The notes: generated from the sequence alone by a model not told the origin. A DNA stretch of 64,000 nt from Desulfuromonadales bacterium (GCA_030145195.1 JAQYVY010000007.1:1-64000), one strand, 5' to 3'; shown: positions 17,764 to 26,961, numbered from the stretch's first letter. Numbers and translations: made by a program.

Positions 17764-19476
17764 TTACAGTGCCCGAACCTTGACGATCTCCGTACCCTTG
17801 CCGTCCAAGACGTGCACAGCGCAAGCCAGACAGGGATCGAAGGAGTGGATAGTTCGCAGAATTTCCAACGGCTTCTCTGGATCGGCAATCGGGGTGCCGA
17901 TCAGAGCCGACTCGTAGGGGCCCATCTGTCCGGCAGCATCGCGCGGACCAGCGTTCCAGGTCGAAGGTACCACGGCCTGAAAGTTGGCAATCTTCTGGTT
18001 CTCAATGCGGATGAAGTGGCCGAGCGCACCGCGCGGGGCCTCGTGGTAACCGAAGCCCTGGGCTTCTTTGGGCCAGGTTGCCGGATCCCATTTATCCTTG
18101 TTGAAGGTGTCGTAGATACCACGCCCCATGTTATCGGCCAACTGATCGAGCCAGAGCTCGTTTTTCTGAGCGAGCAACAGACAGTCGACCCCACGGGCGG
18201 CGGTGCGACCAAGGGTTGAGAAGAGCGCCGAAGCCGGAGCACCGAGCGTGCTGAGGACAAAATTAACCGTGTCGACAACGTCTTTTACCCCGGAAGCATA
18301 AGCAACCAGAATGCGCGCCAGTGGGCCAACTTCCATCGGTTGATCCAGGTAGCGCGGCGACTTGACCCAGGAATACTTGCCATCAGTATCGAGAAACTCG
18401 TAAGGCGGTTTTGGTCCGGTGTAATTATGACTGGTCTCACCCTTGTAAGGGTGCAAGCCCTTGTCGTCACCGGACGAGTAGTTGTACCAGGAGTGGGTGA
18501 CGTATTCGGTGATGTGTTTCTCGTCCATCTCCATGACATTGGCCAGATCTTTACCCATGATAACGCCGCGGGGGAAGAACAGGCTGCCGGTTCCTGGACT
18601 GTTGTCCATCGGGAAGTCGCCGAAAGAGAGGAAGTTGCCAACGCCGCCGCCAATAGCCGCCCAGTCGAGATAAGCGGGAGCGACTGCCAACAGGTCGGGA
18701 ATGTAGACTTGTTCGACAAAGGCGCGGGCTTTGCGCAACAGCTTACGGATGTAAGCGATTTTGTCAGCGTTGATGGCGTTCTGGCTGTCTGGATCGACCG
18801 GGATCGACATACCGCCGACCAGGAAGGTCTGCGGATGTGGATTTTTTGAGCCGAGGATGGCGTGGATCTTGATGATATCTTTCTGCCATTCGAGCGCCTC
18901 AAGGTAATGGGCAACCGCCATCAGGTTCGCTTCCGGTGGCAGCTTGTAGGCGCTATGTCCCCAGTAAGCGTTCTGGAAGGGCCCGAGGCGACCGGTGCCA
19001 GCGAAGGCCGCCAGTTTGTCCTGGATGCCTTTGAAGTAAGTGGCGCTCGATTTCGGCCAGGTGGAGATCGACTGGGCAAATTTCGCGGTCGCCGCCGGAT
19101 CGGCCTTCAACGCACTGGTAATATCAACCCAGTCGAGCGCATGCAGATGATAAAAGTGAATCACATGATCCTGCACGTTCTGGATGCCCATGATCAAGTT
19201 GCGGATCAGGCGGGCATTATCGGGAATCTGAATGTTCAGGGCATCTTCCACCGCCCGAATGCTGGCCATGGAGTGTACGGTGGTGCAGACACCACAGAAA
19301 CGCTGGGTGAAATGATGCGCATCGCGAGGATCGCGGCCCTTGAGTATCGTCTCGATACCACGGAAGGCAGTGGAAGAGCTCCAGGCGTCAACGATCTTGC
19401 CATCCTCAATCTGTGCTTCGATGCGCAGGTGGCCTTCTATACGGGTAATCGGATCAACGGCAATTCTTTTAGCCAT
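17764..19476 (-). CDS. NiFe hydrogenase large subunit
   Basis: 570 residues. The catalytic NiFe site is bound by the two CxxC motifs, RFCGVCTTVHS near residue 60 and DPCLACAVH near the C-terminus. Fifteen residues (VLDGKGTEIVKVRAL) follow the last His and are expected to be removed by the protease encoded downstream. The N-terminus KRIAVDPITRIEGHLRIE is typical of group 1 uptake enzymes. The ribosome binding site lies in the last codons of the small-subunit gene. No hyp maturation genes are nearby. Confidence 0.97.
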   Translation of the reverse strand: MAKRIAVDPITRIEGHLRIEAQIEDGKIVDAWSSSTAFRGIETILKGRDPRDAHHFTQRFCGVCTTVHSMASIRAVEDALNIQIPDNARLIRNLIMGIQNVQDHVIHFYHLHALDWVDITSALKADPAATAKFAQSISTWPKSSATYFKGIQDKLAAFAGTGRLGPFQNAYWGHSAYKLPPEANLMAVAHYLEALEWQKDIIKIHAILGSKNPHPQTFLVGGMSIPVDPDSQNAINADKIAYIRKLLRKARAFVEQVYIPDLLAVAPAYLDWAAIGGGVGNFLSFGDFPMDNSPGTGSLFFPRGVIMGKDLANVMEMDEKHITEYVTHSWYNYSSGDDKGLHPYKGETSHNYTGPKPPYEFLDTDGKYSWVKSPRYLDQPMEVGPLARILVAYASGVKDVVDTVNFVLSTLGAPASALFSTLGRTAARGVDCLLLAQKNELWLDQLADNMGRGIYDTFNKDKWDPATWPKEAQGFGYHEAPRGALGHFIRIENQKIANFQAVVPSTWNAGPRDAAGQMGPYESALIGTPIADPEKPLEILRTIHSFDPCLACAVHVLDGKGTEIVKVRAL

Positions 19477-19479
19477 CGG

Positions 19480-20598
19480 TTAGTCCTCCTTTACGACCTT
19501 GTCTTCTTCCATAGCATCACCCTTGCGGAAGCAACTAGCAACCCCATGGACGCCGAAGGCCACTGCGGTGGCCGCCGCCAGACCGATACCAATTTTGTCG
19601 GCCGTATCTTCGATACCAAAACCGGGCACCTTGGGCAGACGCCGGTAGAAAGGACTCATGGTATCCCAGAAACCCGGCTCTGAACAGCCGATGCAACCGT
19701 GACCAGCCATAACTGGCCAGGACGTGCCTTCGTTGTAACGCACGGTGGGGCAGTTGTGGAAAGTCTCCGGCCCTTTGCAGCCGAGCTTGTAGAGGCAGTG
19801 CCCCTGACGTTGAGCCTCATCACCAAAAGCTTCGGCGTATTGGCCAGCGTCGAAATGACTGCGACGCTCGCAGTTGTCATGAATACGCTTACCGTAGGCA
19901 AACTTCGGTCGCCCAAGACGATCGACGGCAGGCAGACGGCCGAACGTCATGAAGTGCACAATCGTTGCCGTCAGGTTGGTAGCGTTGACCGGGCAACCAG
20001 GTAGGTTGATGATCGTTGCACCCGGGACCAAACTGCTGACCGAAACTGCGCTAGTCGGGTTGGGTGCCGCTGCGGGAAGGCCACCAAAGGTGGCACAGGA
20101 GCCGACTGCGATAGTTGCCGCGGCATTCTGCACTAGCATTTTGCAATCATCCACGGCACTTTGACCACCGATCGTACAGTAGCCACCGCCAGCACCGGTT
20201 GGGATCGAACCTTCGACAATCAGAATGTACTGACCCTTGTATTTCTCCATCGCCTGACGCTTGGCTTCTTCGGCTTGATGGCCCGCTGCGGCCATAATCA
20301 CTTCCGCATACTCAATCGACAGCAGGTCGAGGATAATCTCGCCAGCGGTCGGCTGATTGGCCCGCAGGAACGCTTCCGAATCACCGGAACAACTCTGGTA
20401 TTCCACCCAGATCACTGGCAGACGCTTGTCCTCAATGGCTTGGGCAACAGTCGGAATGAAGCTGACTGGCAAAGCCAGAGCGGCAGTCGTCACCGTGCAG
20501 AATTTAATAAAGTCACGGCGATTGATTCCTCTTGCTTCCACACGCTGGAGGATTTCCTCGGGAATCGGAGGAGATACGGCATCCAGGTCAGTTTTCAT
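19480..20598 (-). CDS. NiFe hydrogenase small subunit, Tat-exported
   Basis: 372 residues. A Tat signal (NRRDFIKFCTVTTAALALPV) exports the folded dimer. Iron-sulphur ligands: proximal cluster in QSCSGDSEAF, AVGSCATFGG and LPGCPVN; medial and distal clusters in IHDNCERRSHFD, LGCKGPETFHNCP and GHGCIGCSEPGFWD. The second proximal Cys of the usual CTGC is Asp here (CSGD). A hydrophobic C-terminal helix (IGIGLAAATAVAFGVHGVA) anchors it in the membrane. AAGGAGG precedes the ATG. It is first in the order small-large-cytochrome b-protease-cytochrome c. Confidence 0.97.
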   Translation of the reverse strand: MKTDLDAVSPPIPEEILQRVEARGINRRDFIKFCTVTTAALALPVSFIPTVAQAIEDKRLPVIWVEYQSCSGDSEAFLRANQPTAGEIILDLLSIEYAEVIMAAAGHQAEEAKRQAMEKYKGQYILIVEGSIPTGAGGGYCTIGGQSAVDDCKMLVQNAAATIAVGSCATFGGLPAAAPNPTSAVSVSSLVPGATIINLPGCPVNATNLTATIVHFMTFGRLPAVDRLGRPKFAYGKRIHDNCERRSHFDAGQYAEAFGDEAQRQGHCLYKLGCKGPETFHNCPTVRYNEGTSWPVMAGHGCIGCSEPGFWDTMSPFYRRLPKVPGFGIEDTADKIGIGLAAATAVAFGVHGVASCFRKGDAMEEDKVVKED

Positions 20599-20956
20599 GA
20601 GCGACCTCCTTATTCGTAGGTTCTAAGCTTTCCCTAATGCATTAAACTTCAATAGGTTAAACAGACTGTATGGGGTTTTCTTTAAGACCATCTCCATGTT
20701 ATTGATATCTTTTATAACGCTGTTCTGTCAAGAGAATTAGACTTCACTTCCCTTGAGGTGTATCTACTGTAAATGCTTCCATTTTAAACTGTGGTTGATC
20801 AAGACTCATTAATTTTAACTGATTTTTTCAGTTTGCAAAGTCAACAGGTTATTTATTTTTGCAGAAAAGGATTGCTTGGTATAATAACGCTATGGATTTA
20901 AAATTATTCTTCTCTACCAGAGTAAACCTTTGTTCTGACCGGGCTAACACGAGAGC
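20599..20956. other. AT-rich divergent region before the hydrogenase operon
   Basis: 358 bases without a gene. On the minus strand a TTGACA lies about 150 bases before the hydrogenase start (at 20729-20734) but no clear -10 sits at the right distance. On the plus strand it holds the promoter described at 20877. TTGATCAA at about 20799 could be part of a regulator site; I cannot name it. Confidence 0.4.
20877..20885 (+). promoter_or_regulatory. extended -10 promoter before the archease remnant
   Basis: TGG followed by a perfect TATAAT (20880-20885). TTGCAG lies 15 bases upstream. It may still drive the epimerase gene 350 bases downstream, through the remnant. Confidence 0.55.
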
Positions 20957-21187
20957 TTGTCTGAAGCCGCGTTCCATGTGGATCGTTCGATGACTGGAAC
21001 GGCAGGGTTTCGTCTCTTGAACCATACGGCAGACATGGGGAGTGAAGCCTGGGCAACAAGCCGAAACGAGGTTTACCTCCAGGCGGCAAAAGGGTTATCA
21101 TCTCTGATCTTCGGCGATTGTCGTGGTGTAGCAAGCCGGTCTCGACAACGTTGTAGACTACGGCCGATGGCAGTGGTTAAGGGATAG
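20957..21187 (+). pseudogene. truncated archease gene
   Basis: The N-terminal part reads MTGTAGFRLLNHTADMGSEA (Met at 20990), then WATSRNEVYLQAAKGLSSLI and FGDC. This matches the start of archease, the protein that activates the RNA ligase RtcB (family pattern: Y/F-x-x-L-D-HTAD-x-x-x-x-A, then A-x-x-G/L). After about 45 residues the similarity ends and the frame runs into unrelated sequence, so about two thirds of the gene is missing. No rtcB is in the window. The call rests on the HTAD-centred pattern read by eye. Confidence 0.65.
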
Positions 21188-21235
21188 TTCTGAGTACTAG
21201 GCGCTGGGTGGATTTTACTTGGAGGAAAGGTCGTT

Positions 21236-22138
21236 ATGAATGTTTTTTTGACCGGAGGAACCGGCTTTGTGGGCAGCGAGGTGTTACGGCAACTGGTGGC
21301 TGCGGGGCATAGGGTACGGGCCCTGGTGCGGCCGGATTCTGAGGACAAACTGGCACTCAAAGATCAAATCGAAATTCATCACGGTGATGTCACTGACAGC
21401 GACAGTCTTGACGACGGGCTGAGCGGCTGCGATGCCGTGATCCACCTGATCGGCATCATCCGCGAATATCCCAGCCGCGGGATCACCTTTCGCAAACTGC
21501 ATGTCGAAGCGACCGAGAACATCCTGGCGGCCGCCAAAAACCAAGGCGTGAAACGCTACCTGCATATGAGTTCCAACGGTGTCCGAGCCACCGGGGTCGC
21601 GCATTACCACACGACCAAATGGGCTGCAGAAGTAGCGGTCCGGCACTCCGATCTCGATTGGACCATCTTTCGGCCGTCCCTGATCTTCGGTCTCGGTAGC
21701 GAGTTTGTCGCCATTATGGTCGAACTGATTCGCAAGATGCCAATTATCCCTGTTCTCGGTGACGGTTTTTACCGGATGCAGCCGGTGGCTGTGGAGCAGG
21801 TTGCAGAAAGCTTTGTCAAGGCCCTGAACCTTCCAGAGACAATCGGTCAAAGCTACCACCTCGGCGGCGGCGCAAGTTTTTCCTACGATGAAATTCTCGA
21901 CCTGACCGCTCAGGCCATGGGCCGGCAAGCCGTTGGCAAGTTGCACCAACCGCTCTTTATGATAAAGCCGATGATCAAGTTGCTACAGAACCACGATCGC
22001 TTTCCCATCACCATCGACCAACTGACCATGCTGACTGAAGGCAATGTCTGCGATCCGCGCAAGTGGGCCGAAGCGTTTAGTCTGCAACCGACATCTTATG
22101 CCGAGGGGATCAGTCACTGTATTGACAAAAACGGATAA
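21236..22138 (+). CDS. NAD(P)-binding epimerase, complex I NDUFA9-like
   Basis: 300 residues. An extended short-chain dehydrogenase fold: FLTGGTGFVGSEVLRQLVAA at the N-terminus (nucleotide binding), GCDAVIHLIGII, then an atypical active site with YHTTKWAAE. The later part (RPSLIFGLGSEFVAIMVELI, MPIIPVLGDG, MQPVAVEQVAESF) resembles the complex I 39-kDa-subunit-like branch found widely in bacteria. Substrate is unknown. GGAGGAAAGGTCGTT precedes the ATG. The next gene follows within six bases. Confidence 0.88.
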   Translation: MNVFLTGGTGFVGSEVLRQLVAAGHRVRALVRPDSEDKLALKDQIEIHHGDVTDSDSLDDGLSGCDAVIHLIGIIREYPSRGITFRKLHVEATENILAAAKNQGVKRYLHMSSNGVRATGVAHYHTTKWAAEVAVRHSDLDWTIFRPSLIFGLGSEFVAIMVELIRKMPIIPVLGDGFYRMQPVAVEQVAESFVKALNLPETIGQSYHLGGGASFSYDEILDLTAQAMGRQAVGKLHQPLFMIKPMIKLLQNHDRFPITIDQLTMLTEGNVCDPRKWAEAFSLQPTSYAEGISHCIDKNG

Positions 22139-22143
22139 TACCA

Positions 22144-22911
22144 TTGAAGAGTCTTTTTGACAGCACAACGCTTTTGGCCAAAAATCTAGGCGGCGGGTTT
22201 TGTCTGGGGTTGCTGTTTACGGCCATGATCTTTCTGGGCGAAAACGCACACGCCGACGAAAAGAACCTCCAGAAGACAGTTGCGTCAATTTTGGCCGTTT
22301 ATGGCGGCAAAGAAAAGCTGGCAGCGGTTAAGTCCATTGCTGCGCATGGACGCATCGATGATTTTCTCCGCAAAGTTTCAGGAGGCTATGCCCGTAGCAT
22401 GCGTCGTCCTGGTCAATTGCGGATCGACATCAGGCCAGAGCAGGGCGGCGAGGTGCGAATCTTGAACCAGGACAAAGGATGGCAAGGCAGCGGCAACACC
22501 CTCAGCGCAGCCAAACCCTTATCACTCTCTTCCATGCGGTATCAATATGGATACCTCGACCTGCCAATGAGCCTGGCGGATGAAACGGCAAAAGCACAAT
22601 ATCAAGGAATTCGGGAGTTACACGGCAGACCGATGGCGGTGTTATTGATTGATTTGGAAGCGGCTCCGGAATTAACAGTTTACGTTGATCTGGAAACACA
22701 TCTCATCAGGAGAGTTGAGGCGACTTTCACCATGGGCGAAATGGGCAGCAGCCTTCTGGGAACGGAGTACGCTGATTTCCGCACCGTCGGTGGGCTGGTG
22801 TTTCCTTTCAAGCTGAATAATTTTGCCGGCGGGAACAATATCTCAACCATTTCACTTGTTCGCCTGATGCTAGATCAAGCGCTCCCACAAAAGGTCTTTC
22901 CCGCCAATTAG
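22144..22911 (+). CDS. exported protein of unknown function
   Basis: 255 residues with a likely TTG start just after the epimerase stop and no strong ribosome binding site, so translation may be coupled. The N-terminus contains a long hydrophobic stretch (GGGFCLGLLFTAMIFLGENAHA) that fits a signal peptide with cleavage at AHA-D. The mature part has features seen in periplasmic LolA/LolB-like lipid-binding folds: LAVYGGKEKLAAVKSIAAHG, RIDIRPEQGGEVRI, TVYVDLETHLIRRVEATF and FRTVGGLVFPF. I infer a LolA-like fold with moderate confidence and cannot give a role. Confidence 0.65.
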   Translation: MKSLFDSTTLLAKNLGGGFCLGLLFTAMIFLGENAHADEKNLQKTVASILAVYGGKEKLAAVKSIAAHGRIDDFLRKVSGGYARSMRRPGQLRIDIRPEQGGEVRILNQDKGWQGSGNTLSAAKPLSLSSMRYQYGYLDLPMSLADETAKAQYQGIRELHGRPMAVLLIDLEAAPELTVYVDLETHLIRRVEATFTMGEMGSSLLGTEYADFRTVGGLVFPFKLNNFAGGNNISTISLVRLMLDQALPQKVFPAN

Positions 22912-22925
22912 CTCAGAACCTGAAA

Positions 22926-23444
22926 TTACTCGTCTCTCTCTTCAGCCACCTTACGCAGCCGACGGAAAATCTCCCGGGCTGCCTTCTTGTCCCCATAGTC
23001 GTGAACCGAATGAGCCAGACGAGAGATTTTGCCGTCATCGAGTTCTGGGTAGGTGGTGCGGAGTTCAGCCAGAGCCGCATCGAAGGTTGCGGTAGCACAG
23101 AGCCGATCACGCAGCTCCTCAAGGTGATGAAAAGCCAACGTTTCCTGACGTTGGCTGACGGCCTGGCCGTCGAGAACCGCTTCGATCGCTTCCCGCTGTT
23201 CATCATTACTGCGAAGAACCCCCGCCAGGCGCTTGATCTGACGCTTGCGCGAGCCGTGACCACGAGTGTTACGAGCCAGTTCGATCTCTATTTTTAACTC
23301 AGGATTTTTAGGCAACTTGGCCACCGCCGCATCGGAAAGTTCTGCCAGACGCTGAGCCAAATGTTCTACCGCTTTGGCTTCACGTTTTTTGGCGGTGCGG
23401 CCGCGGCCTTCAGAACGGTATTCTTCTTCGTCATCAATATGCAT
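22926..23444 (-). CDS. darP: DarP/YjgA ribosome assembly factor
   Basis: 172 residues from the ATG at 23444, which overlaps the dtd stop (TGATG). This is the DUF615/YjgA family, bound to late 50S precursors in E. coli. Family stretches are DDEEEYRSEGRGRTAKKREA, LPKNPELKIEIELARNTRGHGSRKRQIKRL (read as separate parts) and LRSNDEQREAIEAVL. It is the last of four overlapping genes (HAD-nfo-dtd-darP). Confidence 0.9.
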   Translation of the reverse strand: MHIDDEEEYRSEGRGRTAKKREAKAVEHLAQRLAELSDAAVAKLPKNPELKIEIELARNTRGHGSRKRQIKRLAGVLRSNDEQREAIEAVLDGQAVSQRQETLAFHHLEELRDRLCATATFDAALAELRTTYPELDDGKISRLAHSVHDYGDKKAAREIFRRLRKVAEERDE

Positions 23445-23893
23445 CAAAATTGCTTTCTGCTGTCGAGCATTATGGTCACTGGACCGTCATTAACCAGGGA
23501 AACCTGCATGTCAGCTCTGAAGACCCCGGTGGCGACAGTGAGCCCCCGATTACGCAGAGCATTGACATATTCTTCATAAAGCTTATCCGCGAGCGCCGGG
23601 GGAGCGGCGTCAGTAAACCCCGGTCGCCGCCCTTTGCGACAGTCGCCGAGTAAAGTAAACTGCGAGACCACCAGGATACCACCATTGAGGTTTTCAACCG
23701 AGCGGTTCATCTTGCCCTCTGCATCTTCAAAAATACGCAGTCCCGCAGTTTTCTCGGCAAGGTAAACCACGTCCTTTGAGGAGTCTTCCTGCGCTACACC
23801 CAGCAGGACAAGCAAACCTTGATCGATAGCACCGACGGTCTCTTCGGCCACCACCACCGAGGCCCGGGTGACTCGTTGAATAATGGCCCTCAT
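23444..23893 (-). CDS. dtd: D-aminoacyl-tRNA deacylase
   Basis: 149 residues, the standard length. It hydrolyses D-amino acids (and glycine from tRNA-Ala) mischarged on tRNA. The two catalytic-site motifs are intact: [17 protein letters not shown] (SQxT type) near residue 78 and [12 protein letters not shown] (GPVT) near the end. Its ATG overlaps the nfo stop by four bases, indicating translational coupling. Confidence 0.96.
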   Translation of the reverse strand: MRAIIQRVTRASVVVAEETVGAIDQGLLVLLGVAQEDSSKDVVYLAEKTAGLRIFEDAEGKMNRSVENLNGGILVVSQFTLLGDCRKGRRPGFTDAAPPALADKLYEEYVNALRNRGLTVATGVFRADMQVSLVNDGPVTIMLDSRKQF

Positions 23894-24747
23894 AATTTTG
23901 TCCCGACGGTCAATTCGCGCAAGAGAGCCAGATTCACACTATCCATCTCGTCTTGATCGCCCTTAGGTGTTTCCAGAACCATAGGAATCTCGACGAATCG
24001 CTGGTCCTGCATCAGACAGGCAAAGCCGTCGCGACCGATTGTGCCCTGACCGATGTGGGCATGGCGGTCAACCTTGCACCCGCACGGTTTCAAGCTGTCG
24101 TTAAGATGGAACGCCTTAATTTGTTCCAGGCCAACCAGTCGATCGAATTCAGCCATGGTTTGTGCATAACCCTCTGCCGTAGCGAGGTCATAACCGGCGG
24201 CATGAGCATGGCAGGTATCGAAACAAACCCCGAATCGGTTGCCGTCAAAAGCTTCCAGCAACGCCCCCAGATGAGCAAAATCACCACCAAAATAACTGCC
24301 CTGACCGGCGGTATTTTCCAGGAGCAGGCGAACCTCTGGCGGAGAGTCTGGCAGGATTTCGCGAAAGGCCGTGCGAATTCGCGCAAGTCCCACCTCTACA
24401 CCTGTGCCCAAATGGGCACCAGGATGCATGACCAGATTGGTAATTCCGAGTTGAGCACAGCGCACCAGTTCATCGCGCAGCGCATTTTTTGATTTTTCCC
24501 AGACATCATCTTTCGGTGAAGCCAGGTTGATCAGATAGGCATCGTGGGCCATGACCGGACCGATCCCGCTCGCAAGCCAGGCCTGACCAAACGCGGCGGC
24601 CTCAGTGTCTGTAATCGGTTTGACCTGCCAGCGGTTGGCGTTCTTGGTAAAAATCTGCAAGGCCGCACAACCACTCGCAAGCCCACGCGCGAAAGCTTTT
24701 TCAAGCCCACCGGCAACAGAAACATGGGCACCAAGTAAACGTTTCAT
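23890..24747 (-). CDS. nfo: endonuclease IV
   Basis: 285 residues. This zinc-dependent TIM-barrel enzyme cuts at abasic sites in DNA repair. Signature stretches are [11 protein letters not shown] at the start, [26 protein letters not shown] and [11 protein letters not shown]...DRHAHIGQG, which supply the metal ligands. The start overlaps the HAD stop by four bases. Confidence 0.96.
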   Translation of the reverse strand: MKRLLGAHVSVAGGLEKAFARGLASGCAALQIFTKNANRWQVKPITDTEAAAFGQAWLASGIGPVMAHDAYLINLASPKDDVWEKSKNALRDELVRCAQLGITNLVMHPGAHLGTGVEVGLARIRTAFREILPDSPPEVRLLLENTAGQGSYFGGDFAHLGALLEAFDGNRFGVCFDTCHAHAAGYDLATAEGYAQTMAEFDRLVGLEQIKAFHLNDSLKPCGCKVDRHAHIGQGTIGRDGFACLMQDQRFVEIPMVLETPKGDQDEMDSVNLALLRELTVGTKL

Positions 24748-25382
24748 GAAGCCTCTTCCCAGAAACGCAGACCGGTGTGAACTTGCCGGGCATTGTCGAG
24801 GTGGACATCGACAAAATCAGGCGTCTGGCCATCACCAACCAGAATAGTTCCCATCCCCAGCCTCTTGGCGGTTCGCAAATTGTCTCGTGAGTCCTCAATC
24901 ATGATGCAACGCTGAGGCGTTGTCCCCAGTTCGGCTAACACCGCATGATAAGGTTCCGGATGGGGCTTCGGCTGGTAAGCAGCAATACGGATATCGTAAA
25001 TTTTTTCAAACATATCCTGAATGCCCAGTGCCGACAAGACTCTATTGGCATGACAGAGGGAGCCGTTGGTGAAAACCGCCTTGCGTTGCGGCAGGTTGGC
25101 CAGAACCTCTCGTAGAACCAGATCGGGGGCAAGTCGGGAGGGGACATCGATATCATGAACGTAACCCAGGTAATCCTCCGGATCGACCGCATGGTGGCGG
25201 ATCAAACCCTGCAGGGTCACGCCGTACAGCCGCCAATAATCGCGCCGCAAACCATCAACCTCCGGTGCGGGGATGCCGACAACCTCAGTCATGTAACGAT
25301 TGATGCGGACATCAATGAGACTGAAAAGCTGCTTCTCGGCAGGGTAGAGGGTGTTGTCGAGATCGAAGATTAAAACATCCAT
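24744..25382 (-). CDS. HAD-family phosphatase, pyrimidine 5'-nucleotidase-like
   Basis: 212 residues from the ATG at 25382; upstream in-frame starts only add a repeat-derived hydrophobic stretch. HAD motif I is FDLDNTLYP at residue 6 (nucleophile Asp), motif II the Thr in VFTNGS, and motif III/IV IEDSRDNLRTAKRLG. The cap type and DNTLYP wording match the SDT1/YjjG-like nucleotidase branch. The ribosome binding site is weak. It is the first gene of the overlapping operon with nfo, dtd and darP. Confidence 0.88.
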   Translation of the reverse strand: MDVLIFDLDNTLYPAEKQLFSLIDVRINRYMTEVVGIPAPEVDGLRRDYWRLYGVTLQGLIRHHAVDPEDYLGYVHDIDVPSRLAPDLVLREVLANLPQRKAVFTNGSLCHANRVLSALGIQDMFEKIYDIRIAAYQPKPHPEPYHAVLAELGTTPQRCIMIEDSRDNLRTAKRLGMGTILVGDGQTPDFVDVHLDNARQVHTGLRFWEEAS

Positions 25383-25420
25383 ACCAGGGTCCCATGGGTT
25401 ATCTAAAAACAAAAAAACTA

Positions 25421-25535
25421 TTAACGCAAAGACGCAAAGGAATAAAGAGGGCCGCAAAGAGACCTGTTTGATTTTAACAAAAGCTTATGAGCTTTTCTTT
25501 CTTTGCGTTTTTGCTGTCCTTAGCGTCTCGCCTCA
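25421..25535. repeat. imperfect inverted repeat rich in CGCAAAG
   Basis: The left arm holds AACGCAAAGACGCAAAGG and CCGCAAAGAG, and the right arm, read on the other strand, GACGCTAAGGACAGCAAAAA followed by CGCAAAGAAAG. The arms surround a small hairpin at 25479. This style of CGCAAAG-rich repeat is often dispersed in genomes; no second copy was seen in this window. Confidence 0.5.
25479..25496 (-). terminator. possible dapF terminator hairpin
   Basis: AAAAGCT / AGCTTTT with a 4-base loop, followed on the minus strand by TGTTAAAAT. It is short and AT-rich, so it is a weak candidate. Confidence 0.35.
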
Positions 25536-25594
25536 GAGCGCCGACTTCTGGTGAGTGAGCGCAGCGAACGGGCGTTAAAGTTTTAACCAGATTC

Positions 25595-26434
25595 TTACCT
25601 GGGGATATATTCTCCAGAAAAAACTTCCACAGCCGGACCAGTCATGAAGACCGCGTTCTTGCCGTCCCATTCCATCTCCAGGTCGCCGCCGGTCAGGTGA
25701 TTAAGCAGTTTGCCCTTGGTGCGACCGGTCAATACTCCTGCGACTGTGACCGCAGAGGAGCCGGTGCCGCAAGCCTGGGTTTCGCCAGCACCACGTTCCC
25801 AGGTGCGCTGGCGGACTTCGTTTGGCGAGAGGATTTCGACAAACTCCACGTTAATCCGCCGTGGGAATAGCTCGTGGTTTTCTATCGCTTGACCGTAGCG
25901 CTGAACCGGAAAGTTGGCGACATCATCGACATAGATAACGCAGTGCGGGTTGCCCATGGAGACGCAGGTGATCTGGAAGGTGCGGTCGAGCACTTCAAGT
26001 TCCATATTGATGACCTGTTCATGGGCAGCTCCGACCATAGGAAGCTCTCCTCGTGTCAGCCGCGGTGCCCCCATATTGACCCTGACCTTGTCGATGTGTT
26101 CCCGAGCGTTGGCAAACATGGTCAGCGGCAGATTGCCAGCGCCGGTTTCGATGGTAATCTCGGTGCGATCCACCAGACCATGGTCAAAAGCATATTTGGC
26201 GACGCAGCGTACGCCGTTACCGCACATCTCCGCTTCACTGCCATCGGCATTGAAGATACGCATCTTCACGTCGGCTTGTTTCGATGGCTCGATCAGGATC
26301 ATGCCATCGCCTCCGACGCCAAAATGCCGGTCGCTGATCTCTCGGGCCAGGCGCTCTGGCTCTTCAACCGTTTGTCGGAAACAATCGATATAAACGTAGT
26401 CGTTGCCAGCACCGTGCATCTTGACGAATTTCAT
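25595..26434 (-). CDS. dapF: diaminopimelate epimerase
   Basis: 279 residues from the ATG at 26434 (GAGG seven bases upstream; a longer frame lacks similarity). DapF converts LL- to meso-diaminopimelate for lysine and peptidoglycan. The two catalytic cysteines are in AEMCGNGVRC near residue 75 and TQACGTGSSA near 220. KMHGAGNDYVYID is the typical N-terminus. Confidence 0.97.
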   Translation of the reverse strand: MKFVKMHGAGNDYVYIDCFRQTVEEPERLAREISDRHFGVGGDGMILIEPSKQADVKMRIFNADGSEAEMCGNGVRCVAKYAFDHGLVDRTEITIETGAGNLPLTMFANAREHIDKVRVNMGAPRLTRGELPMVGAAHEQVINMELEVLDRTFQITCVSMGNPHCVIYVDDVANFPVQRYGQAIENHELFPRRINVEFVEILSPNEVRQRTWERGAGETQACGTGSSAVTVAGVLTGRTKGKLLNHLTGGDLEMEWDGKNAVFMTGPAVEVFSGEYIPR

Positions 26435-26565
26435 AGGTGGCCTCACTGAGGGTCGTCGTGTTGAAAATTCATTATAAGGGGAAAGGTTTCCTGCCACAAC
26501 CGTCCATTGCTGATCTTTTCTGCTCTGCTATGCTTATGATTAAAACTCAAACAAGGGAGACCCCA

Positions 26566-26961
26566 ATGCCCCATCTGCAGTTTGAACTTAATTTCACGCC
26601 GAAGCGTGAGGAGAAAGCTTCTTTTGCCGATGCTACTAGAGATCATTTCGCAACCATCATGAGTACCGGCACAGATCATATTGGCTTGACCTTTCGTTGT
26701 TATCACCATGATGACTTGGTCTTTGGCCGAGCTGGCAACAATGGAAAAATTGCCTTTCTTAACGCCGATATTCGCCTGGGACGCACCGCGGACCAGAAGC
26801 GCCGCCTGGCACTGGCGATTATGCATGAGATCGGTACTCGATGGGACTTGCCGAACGAGCATATTTATATCATCTATACCGAGCATGACGGGCCGGACTT
26901 TCAACTCAGCGATCGAGTTCTGCCTTCGTGGCAACCGGGGGAGGATCCGCTCAACGACTAG
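26566..26961 (+). CDS. tautomerase-superfamily protein
   Basis: 131 residues from the ATG at 26566, with AGGGAGA seven bases upstream. Removal of Met would leave an N-terminal proline (PHLQFELNF), the catalytic base of the 4-oxalocrotonate tautomerase/MIF superfamily. TRDHFATIMSTGTDHIGLTF, ADIRLGRTADQKRRLALAIM and YIIYTEHDGPDFQLSDRVLP fit two repeated beta-alpha-beta units, as in MIF-like or CHMI-like members. Substrate unknown. It is divergent from dapF with about 130 bases between. Confidence 0.75.
   Translation: MPHLQFELNFTPKREEKASFADATRDHFATIMSTGTDHIGLTFRCYHHDDLVFGRAGNNGKIAFLNADIRLGRTADQKRRLALAIMHEIGTRWDLPNEHIYIIYTEHDGPDFQLSDRVLPSWQPGEDPLND

Noticed and set aside
25383-25457. Hydrophobic N-terminal extension of the HAD phosphatase
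   Set aside because: It lies in an AT-rich repeat; HAD proteins of this branch start right before FDLDNT.
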